A DNA stretch of 64,000 nucleotides, from NCBI GenBank assembly GCA_003550325.1, contig QKWP01000042.1, forward strand, positions 609,654 through 673,653. Direction: 5' to 3'. Under the pieces are notes generated by a model, which saw only the letters and a program-made list of their open reading frames with translations, was not told the DNA's origin and did not search any database. The position numbers were made by a program, and so were the translations under genes. Source of the stretch: Gigaspora rosea. Lineage: Eukaryota; Glomeromycota; Glomeromycetes; Diversisporales; Gigasporaceae. Numbering within the stretch: position 1 is the first letter of the stretch; every line of letters begins with the position of its first letter. This document shows positions 55,311-64,000 of the stretch, one piece after another.

Positions 55311-55623
55311 TATAATAAGGAGTTAAATATGCGTCGCATCCCTGCGTTGTGCTTATACGTCGCCTCTTAATGATTGACCAATAAAATTTCAAGATCAGGT
55401 GTAACGTAGCACAATCAGGATGATCAAAACATATAAAACTATTCTTCACTTTCTAACAAAAAAATTCCTTGTAAAATTTTAGTATAAAAACTAATCTCAC
55501 ACTTAACTCTACCTAACCTTACCCTAACCCTAACTAACAAAAACCCACGCATAGATTTATCCTAAAAAATAAATTCTAAAACTTTGATCTTTAATATCAT
55601 TTTTAAAATTTTGTAAACCGAGA

Positions 55624-56673
55624 ATGAAGACTACCGGTAGGTGCATGAAAAGAAAGCAAACACAGGTAATAAATTATTACTAATTAAATATTTTATATTG
55701 TAACTAGAATGGAGACGACGAAGAAGGCCCGAACAAAGTAAGTTTTTTTTAAATGTTTGTTAATGATAAGGTTAATTCTTTAAATATTTAAAATTAATAA
55801 CTAAAACATTCGATAATTCTTTAGAAATCGCATCCCATTGTATTATACATATTTTTAATTTTATTTTTACTATATAAAATATATTTTATTAATAATTTCT
55901 ATTCACAGCCCGATTACACGTACCTCGAAAAGTTAGTAGAAGTGTACGAAGATAAAATTGCAGACCTTCAAAATCAGATCATCATTCATGAAAACAACAG
56001 TAACAGTTTCATATCTATTGATTCACTCGTTAAAGAGTTAGCAGCCAAACTAATTCTATTAGAGGATACATTTTATACTCGACTTATGGTCTAAGCTTAA
56101 TAATGAAGCATTCCACAGAGTAACCTATAAAGAAATTGCCGATCTAATAAACAGTAAGTTTTTTTTTTTTGTTTTTTTTTTAAAAAAAAAATTTTCGGTT
56201 GATTAACAGTTAATTCATATAGCTGTTAGTAAGCTACAAAGTAAAAATTCAGCATTGATAGATTCAATTATGAGCGGTAGGCTTTATTATTATTTTTTTT
56301 TTTCTAAAAAAAAAAAAAAGACTAACTTTGTTTACGTTAAAATAAGTCGATGAATTTAATGAATGTGGTCGTGGTAGATTTTTTATTTAATTCTTTTTTT
56401 TTTTAAAAAAAAATAAAAATTATATTTTAATGAATAAAATAACTATTTACAGATGAAGAACAGGATAGTCAGGATGGTGATGGTGAACCTGGTAGGTTTT
56501 TATTTTTTTTATTTTTTTTTTTTTTTTTTTAAAAGAAAAAGGAAATTTTTAACTTAGATAAAAACAACGAACAAAGTGCAGGCGAAGCAATCAACGAAGA
56601 TGAACCAGGCAAACCGAGTGGTACTTTAGAATGTAAATTATATAAGAGTTTTAGTTCTTTTATTATCTTTTAG
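55624..56673 (+). CDS. Coiled-coil protein with acidic tail, seven exons, one frame break
   Basis: Exon 1 MKTTGRCMKRKQTQ (donor CAG|GTAATA). Exon 2 is 30 nt, NGDDEEGPNK. Exon 3 starts near 55,911 (CACAG|CCC) with DYTYLEKLVEVYEDKIAD and heptad-like Leu spacing to LEDTFYTRL. Then come exon 4 (TVSKLQSKNSALIDSIMS), exon 5 (VDEFNECGR), exon 6 (DEEQDSQDGDGEP) and exon 7 (DKNNEQSAGEAINEDEPGK), with a stop at 56,671-56,673. All junctions keep frame except near 56,090. There the frame meets TAA after RLMV, while one base over reads WSKLNNEAFHRVTYKEIADL and joins exon 4 in frame. The left copy has the same break. Family not recognised; nuclear or structural role unknown. Confidence 0.6.
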
Positions 56674-57607
56674 CTAAATTAGGGAAAAGGAATATAGAGT
56701 AATTTAGGGTTGAGATGAAAACTGGACAAAGGCGTTTCTAATTATTTTAGGCTCCAAATTGTTGACATGTTCTACATAAGGACCGACTTTAACTTTGATA
56801 ATAACTACACTAGCTTACTTCCTTTATGTTTTTTAAGTAAAAATCGGAGGGAACTTCTACATTCTTGTCTCATTTATTGAAGTCAAATTCATTCGTTTAT
56901 ATACATCTGAATTTAATAGATGACACGTTAATGTGTTGTTTGGCACGTTAACGTAATATAACTAAGACTAGCACATTAATGTGTTATCGAGAAGGTTCGT
57001 AATCCGCGCCCTTTAACACGTATACATTAATGTGTTATGAAGTTTACAAAAGGGACTTATAATGTCACAATATCGAATTGCGACAATACTATCGAATGCA
57101 AATATAATCACGTGTATTTGTCAAAAGAAAAATAAAAAAAAAGAAAATAATAATATAATTAGAAACAAAATATAATAATAATTGGCAAGAAGTGAAGTAT
57201 TTAAAATAGTGACAATATAGGCATATTATTTTAACACATCAAACATGGGACAAAGACACTCATGCTAATAATTTTTAATGATATTATAATAATAAATTAA
57301 ATCTGCAACTTTGATTTAAAAAAAATTATATCTATGAGCCATATAAACGTCGATTTTAGTTTAAAAAAATGAGAAAAATTTATAATTAAAAATAATTGAT
57401 TAAAAATAAATACTATTGAGTGCAAATATAATCACGTGTATTTGTCAAAAGAAAATAAAAAAAAAACAAAATAATAATATAATAAGAAACAAAATATTAT
57501 AATTAATGACAAAAAGTAAAGTATTTAAAATAGTGACAATATAGGCATATTATTTTATCACATCAAAGCATGGGACAAAGACATTCATGCTAATAATTTT
57601 TAATAAT
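56674..57607. other. Intergenic, right copy of 2,178-3,130
   Basis: Same layout as the left copy, with small indels. No gene seen. Confidence 0.5.
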
Positions 57608-58272
57608 ATTATCCCTTAAACCGTTTGAAATTTAGGGCAAATTTGCCCTGAATTTTACTATAAAAATACTTCTGATCTATTTTTTTAAAAATTCAATATA
57701 TTTAATTAAATTTTTTTTTTAATAAAAATTAAAAATAAAGTTTATATTTTTATAAAATTTATATTTGAATTATAAGATAAAAAATTTAGCTTACTTATAA
57801 GCTAAAAATATACAAAGTTTAAAAAAAAATTTTAATTAAAAAAAAATTTACAATTCTTTGACAAACTTTTTAAATATTAATTTTAAACCTATAGTTTCTT
57901 AATAGAAATTATAGTTTAAATAAAGGATAACAACTTTTATTATTACAACCTTTATGATTTACTTGTAAAAATTAAGACTTATATTAGAAGTAAAAAAAAT
58001 TTTTATAGACGGGAATATATAAACTTTTAAAAAATTTAAAGAAAAATTTTATAGTAAAAATTTCAAAACAATAACTTTAAGTTTTTATTACTCCTAAATT
58101 TTTTAATAAATTTAAAAAATTTTCTTAATAAACTTATTAGAATATATTTAAAAATATATTTTTTATTTAGAAAGCATATAGCTAAAATTAATATTTAAAA
58201 TTTTATTTTAAAAATAAAATTTTTTAAAAAATTTCAGGGCAAATTTGCAGGAGAAACGGTTTAAGGGATAAT
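57608..58272. mobile_element. ~660-bp MITE-like insertion with 19-bp TIRs
   Basis: Ends ATTATCCCTTAAACCGTTT and the exact reverse complement. Just inside are GGGCAAATTTGCCCT and CAGGGCAAATTTGC. The left copy of this locus (about 3,135) has the uninterrupted site, so insertion followed duplication. Very AT-rich, no transposase. Confidence 0.9.
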
Positions 58273-58450
58273 AAAAACTAAATCTGCAACTTTGATTTAA
58301 ATCATTGTGAAAAGCTATATCTATGAGCAATATAAACGTCGATTTTAGTTTAAAAAAATGAGAAAATATTAATATTAAAAATAATATAAAGATAAATAAT
58401 TGACAGGTTAATATAATGAGATTAATAATTGACTGAATTGAATACGCATA

Positions 58451-59673
58451 TTATTTACTATGTGCAAATCCAACTTTTTTGTTTCCTACATCAAATGCTG
58501 AATATACATTTTTTAAGAAAGTTTGACTGACGAGCCAAGAATCAAAACCAGGTTGAATGCCCGATATACACTGAGATTCGGATGCTTTACCAAAACTTAA
58601 ATCTCTTGATGGAATTTCATAATTAACACCTCCAAATTTAAGAGAAACTATAGTAGTGGTATTGCATGGGATAATACTGTATAGAGACCTTGTTCCTCAT
58701 CAAACTTTGATCCTGGAATTTGTTTATGAATTGCTGTAGCATCATCATCAGGTATAATAAGAAGTGTAGTGCCAGTGTCAAATAACTGCATCCCTAGAAA
58801 AGCTCAATGAATGGTCACTAACATTTACATCTTCTAGGTTTATTATCCAGAATCCATCATAAACCTCTGAATTAATTGCAGGAGTAAACATAATGTTTCC
58901 TTCAAATTTACTTTTATCAACACCACCTAAAGCAAATGTTCGCCGGAAACATTAAAATGTTGGAATTGAAAACTAAAAATTGGATCAATTGTCTTTTGTT
59001 TAATTAGAGTAGAGATAAATGTTGGAGATCATTATCCATAGTATTTATTGATCAAATGCTAGTCCTAAAATTCCATCACATTCAAGATCTTTAAAGTTAT
59101 CATCTACAAAATCTGCAAGACCAAAAATTTGTTCAATGGCAGTAAGGTTTGCAATTTGAACATTATCTTTTTCAGTAATACCAAAGGCAAAACCAGAGCC
59201 ATATAAGGTTTCCCACTCATTATCTCTGGTTCAAAAGTTGGTGATTGACTTGAATTAAACCTTCTAACATTTTGACAACCATAGTCAGTACAATTATTAT
59301 TTGGAATCCAGAGATTTGAAGATCCAGTATCCAGCAAAACACGGAATTCTTGGTTTCCAACAATGATTGAAGTATAATAGCCTTCGTCATTTTTTATATC
59401 TGTTATTGCCACGGTGACTTGGGATGATGTATTACTTTCAGAAGTAGCAATATCGGAAGATGTTTCATCAATAGAAGTTTTTGCATTGGAAATTGATCTA
59501 AAACGTTTAAGGTAAGAGTATTTTTTTAAGGCTGCTTGCCTAATAAGAATTGCCTTCTTAATTGCATTTGTCTCAATATTCAATCTTTTTATCAAATTAA
59601 TGTTATTAGGGTAAGCACATATGTTATGAATAGTGACTACAGATAGAATGATAAAAAGAAAAACTAATTTCAT
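58451..59673 (-). pseudogene. Pepsin-like aspartyl protease, right copy, frameshifted
   Basis: Start at 59,673 with signal peptide MKLVFLFIILSVVTIHNICA and a propeptide continuous for 150 codons. Catalytic motifs DTGSSNLWIP and DTGTTLLIIP; C-terminus QPGFDSWLVSQTFLKNVYSA then GNKKVGFAHSK, stop at 58,451. Unlike the left copy, the propeptide and C-terminus are in frame. Frame breaks occur near 59,225 (one base missing after PTFEPE), and near 59,020 and 58,945. The last two are shared with the left copy and each would be repaired by one extra A. Shared breaks mean either an inherited inactive gene or a recurrent homopolymer error. Confidence 0.85.
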
Positions 59674-61005
59674 GGTTAATATTAAAAAATAAAAAGTGCG
59701 AAATTATATTATTTTTTCGAAAAAAATTAATAACAGTTATTTCCATGAGACTTCGAAAAATGGTTGATCTTTATTTTATTTCTATGAATTACAAGTGTCT
59801 TTAAATATGTAGATTAATTTATAATAAAATTTACAAATGTTCTAAATGATTTTGTTAGATTTTCAAAAAAAATAATTTTTTTTGAGTAAATAATTTTTCG
59901 TTAATTAATTTTTAACCATATAAAATTTGCTTGCAATATCATAAATGAAAATATATATATTACTTTTGCTTTTTATATATGTAAATATCAAAATCAAATA
60001 AATATATTCAGATAAACAAATAGGGCAATCCAAAATTAATGATCTTGAATAAAAATTAATAGCGCATATTATTTTGAAATAAACAATCTATAACTAATAG
60101 ATTCTTTTTTTTTTTAAAAAAAAAACACCCTGTTTAAAGATGGAATCCGCGGCATTATACGTGGTACCATATAAAAATTAATTGATATTTCCTATGTCAT
60201 TTCACAATTTTGTCGATTTCAAATTTGATCTAACCATTTTTATTTCTCAATCAACGAAAAATTAAACAACCGATAAAATTATACATTAATAATATTAATT
60301 TTATCGTAAACATAAATAAAAAAGGGTGTTATTATATGGTGTACCGTGCATTTGGTGCACCCCTACTTACTCAAAATTTTACTAGGGTACAGTGGAGATT
60401 AAGAAAGTGATTCAGAAAGAGATTCAGGTTGAGACTAAGAAGATAATGGATTTAATTAAAAATCCAAAAACAAATGAATAAACAATCTTTATAATTTTTT
60501 ATAATTGAAAATCAAATAGTTTAGATTAATATATGGGAGGTGTGCTAAAGAAAAGGGGAAATGACAAATTTTCAAAAAAATTTTACATAAATCAATTTAG
60601 AATTAATATCTGGTTTCATTTTTTACTTAAAACACCAAAGCATTTATATTAATAAAATTTTGCAGTATAGCCCTTTGAAGTTTGTATTTTCTCATATTTC
60701 ATTACAGTATTATAAAAAATGATCTTCCAAAGATCTTTTGTTTTGTCAATTTCTTCTTTTTCTGTAGCACGCCATATATTTTTTGTACTCACGGACAAAA
60801 TAAATCTAAACAGCATTTTTATTGAAGATAAACATTATTAATATATATATGCCGTTCTCTAAATCGATTTGAACAAAAAAAGAACAGTTAAATGCACAAT
60901 AAATCATATTTATTATCACCTTAAACCGTTCCGGTACGTTAATGACGCACGCATGCCATAAAATAATAGCATAGATTCTCACGTTCAAATGACAACTGAT
61001 AAAAT
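59674..61005. other. Intergenic between protease and second codon array
   Basis: Protease promoter side to about 60,120. 60,159-60,347 is a hairpin element listed separately. 60,395-60,482 is a remnant of the gene piece at 5,975-6,346. AATAAA (minus) at 60,909-60,914 belongs to the array gene's 3' end. Confidence 0.5.
60159..60347. mobile_element. ~190-bp MITE with GGTACC-type ends
   Basis: ACGTGGTACCATATAA at the left; right end TTATATGGTGTACCGT, near reverse complement. Sits where the left copy instead has the orphan array fragment. Confidence 0.65.
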
Positions 61006-64000
61006 TTACACAGCACTTATGAGAGATAATACCGATACATACGTACGTACGTGCGAAAACAATATGGGAAAGCTGGTTAATTGAATCTAATCATAGATTA
61101 ATTTTAAAAAAAAACATGATCGTCGTGACAAAGAAACGATCACGATATCCGACATATTGATTGTCTGAAATATTCTTGATCCATGTCAAAAATATATTTA
61201 AGTCTAGCCAATTAGATCTCATAAAGGGTACATTTGCATACGAATATAAAAAAAAATAAAATAAAATAAAATAAAATAATAAAATAAAATAAAATAAAAA
61301 ATAAATAGTCATAATTATAAAATTTAGGAGGAAGGATTTAAAAATAAAGTATCAAAACTTGTCTTTATAAAAATTTATGTATTGAGATAAAAAAAAACTT
61401 AAAATTAAGAAAAAAATCTCAACATATAAATAATTATCTAAAAATTAAATATTGATTAAACTTATTGTCAATTAATTTAAATATAATTTTTTCAGCTAAT
61501 TACCTTTTTAAAAATAAGAATTAATTATTATATTTATATCAATAAATTTTTGTCAATATATATTTATACTTGCCTAATAAGAATTTTCATATGCAAGCAA
61601 CAATTTATTTGCTTATTGCCTAATTTACAGATTGTCAATATTGAAACAGTTATGTAAATAATTATTCCGATGCTACCAAGAAATATTCATTTATACTTAC
61701 AATCTTAATAATTTACAAAAATTTATATAATATTAAATATTATTCCTTTTAAACTCAAATTTAGCAAAAATTAGACAATAATTCTATACTTACTCACTAA
61801 TATTAATGATCATTTGAAAAATGTATTAATTTATTATACAATTTTATAAACAATTGTGAATTGAATTTATATTTACCTCCTGGTAGTAAAATGTTAATTA
61901 ATTTTTTTTAATTATGATTCAACTTAAATTTATTATATATGTATACTTACAAGCTGGTAGGTAATATTATTGATTTAAAATTTTTAAATAAGACAATATC
62001 ATTTGCAAAAGAAGTACTCATGAAATATATACTTACACTCTAGTAATTGATATATAATTAAAAAAAGAAGCTCTAGTAGTTTTGAGTTAAAATAAAGGTG
62101 CTTTATACTCACTCACTGGTAATTTTATAATAATAATTCGATAGTAAGTATTAATTTGCTATTATAAAATTTCATTTAATAGACACTATTTAAATTAATA
62201 CTTACTTCCTAGTGGTTATAACATTATTACGCGATTGTTATATTCAAATTAAACAATTTAATTACTTACATGCTTAAATTTAAAAATATCATTAACACCA
62301 AGTAGTTTTAATAAATGAATTTAGCAATTAAAATTTGCACTTACATTCTAAAAAATAAATATTTGAAAATCGTGAATATCATGAAATAAAATATATAAGT
62401 TAACAAATAATTGTGGGTATTTAACTTACTTTCTGATTATCGTTATCGAGCAATTAATATAATTATTAAATATTCACAATGATTTTATAATAAAATTTTA
62501 TACCTACTTCCTAGAATTTAGTGCAATTATTTGTAGTTATTCATGATAATACAATCTAATTAATCTAATTTTATACTCACATGCTAATAATTCAACAATT
62601 AAAACGCTATTTAGTAATATTTCATTTAACAAATGATTATATTTAATTAAACTTACGTTCTAGAAAAAAACAATTATTTGAAGTTTGAAGCATTATTAAA
62701 TCATTATAAATTGCTGATTAAGTAGTAAACAAAAATAGCAAATCTTACAAGCTGGTATATAATTTTTTTAAGTTATTGTTTTGATTAAAACAAATTAAAA
62801 TGAATAATGCTATCAGTGATATACTCACAATCTAGCATTTGAAATAGTTTAAAGTATTAATTGTATTAACTAAGTTTCGCTTTATTAGATGAATTGTATT
62901 TATAATTACCTCCTGGTAAATATATTTTGTTAAATAATTAGCATTGCTCTGATTTATAAATAGGTATAACCCCCCGATCATTATATCAAGATATCAAGAT
63001 AACGGGGGATTAACGAATACACTGATTCATATGTGAATAAGCGGAAACTCACTTCCGCCAATTTCCCAATGGATCAGGATATTATTATTAATTAATCTAA
63101 CTATACTTACTCACTGTCAATTGATAAACGTTTAACATTAAATAATGTAACCTTTGAATTATAATAAACGTGGAAACATATACACTCACTCCGTGCTATT
63201 TGATATAATATTTTGATATTAACTCATGAATTCATAAATTTATGTAGAATCATATATGATAGTAATAAATTATCGGATTTACTACTCACATGCTAACAGT
63301 TTATTTATTTATAATTAGTATTAGTAAAATTTATATAAGATTGAAATAGGAATTTATACTTACGTACTAATAATTTGATAAATTTATTTTAATCGTGAAT
63401 TATTTATTTATAATTAGTAAAATTTATATAAGAATTGAGATAGGAATTAATACTTACTCCCTAATAATTTGATAAATTTATTTTAATCGTGAATTATTTA
63501 TTTATAATTAGTAAAAAATTTATATAAGAATTGAGATAGGAATTAATACTTACAAGCTAATAATTTTATTAATTTATTTTAATCGTGAATTATTTATTTA
63601 TAATTAGTAAAATTTATATAAGAATTGAAATAGGAATTAATACTTACGTCCTAATAATTTGATAAATTTATTTTAATCGTGAATTATTTATTTATAATTA
63701 GTAAAATTTATATATGAATTGAAATAGGAATTAATACTTACCGACTAATAATTTGATAAATTTATTTTATATAATCGTGAATTGTTTATTTATAATTAGT
63801 AAAAATTTATATAAGAATTGAGATAAGAATTAATACTTACTAACTAATAATTTGATAAATTTATTTTAAGCGTGAATTATTTATTTATAATTGGTAAAAT
63901 TTATATAAAAATTGAAATAGGAATTAATACTTACTAACTAATAATTTGATAAATTTATTTTAATCGTGAATTATTTGTTGATAAATCTATTACAAAAATA
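61006..64000 (-). CDS. Second codon-array gene, 3' part (runs off window)
   Basis: Last exon 61,006-61,072 with the same FPILFSHVRTYVSV end. Upstream units: 0-nt AG|GCAAGT at 61,573; ATT 61,701; TGA 61,794; GAG 61,877; then CTT, AGT, TGA, GAA, CAT, AAT, AAA, GAA, CAT, AAC, CTT, ATT, GAG, TGA; CACGGA 63,190-63,195; CAT 63,300; TAC 63,364; GGA 63,458; CTT 63,554; GAC 63,648; TCG 63,742; TTA 63,841; TTA 63,935. The phase-2 reading has no stops, for example YYRTLDTITDERFLTMKK. No lesion was found in these units, so this copy is the better candidate for a working gene. The 5' part lies beyond the window. Confidence 0.75.
63358..63937 (-). repeat. Seven ~94-bp intron units with different triplets
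   Basis: Introns nearly identical to each other and to the 9,165-11,147 block, but the enclosed triplets are TAC, GGA, CTT, GAC, TCG, TTA, TTA. Minor length changes in the introns (93-98 bp). Confidence 0.9.

Overview
The window is AT-rich eukaryotic DNA, most likely from an arbuscular mycorrhizal fungus (Glomeromycotina, Rhizophagus-like). The basis is family knowledge: BTB-BACK-TLDc remnants, tandem tyrosine-kinase-like domains with short AT-rich introns, and abundant MITE and foldback repeats. No species is proven.

The outstanding feature lies on the minus strand from 21,941 down to 6,878. About 145 units recur every 70-95 bp. Read on the minus strand, each unit is a canonical 3' splice site (TAG or CAG), then exactly 3 nt, then a canonical 5' splice site (GTAAGT or GTGAGT). 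Each intervening intron usually carries a TRCTAA-type branch motif. Where the segment is not 3 nt it is almost always another multiple of three (6, 9, 15 or 21 nt), or 0 nt. Joined together, the segments have one frame without stops over more than 200 codons; the other two frames contain stops. I read this as a gene whose codons are nearly all separated by phase-2 spliceosomal introns. A conventional first exon (ATG at 21,941) and a last exon (stop at 6,878) fit the same phase. Hairpin and MITE elements have inserted into its introns.

Layout. 1-800: BTB-BACK-TLDc remnant. 1,139-2,177: broken coiled-coil gene. 3,303-4,523: broken aspartyl protease. 5,197-5,624: orphan piece of a codon array. 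6,878-21,941: the codon-array gene. 21,938-25,167: three tandem kinase domains, at least two of them damaged. 25-48 kb: gene-poor, CpG-poor DNA full of palindromes, MITEs and SINE-like repeats, ending in a truncated BTB gene (47,842-48,307). 49,057-64,000: a segmental repeat of the left end. It holds a near-identical partial copy (50,638-52,496), a 430-N gap, then a diverged copy with a better coiled-coil gene, another aspartyl protease and the 3' half of a second codon array.

In the second array, seven successive 94-bp introns are nearly identical but flank different triplets (TAC, GGA, CTT, GAC, TCG, TTA, TTA). In the first array, twenty identical 94-bp units all carry TTT. The introns therefore look like a repeated, homogenising element, while the codon between them can vary or be overwritten. 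Single N positions (14,352 and 45,610) and the large gap mean some duplications may be assembly products.
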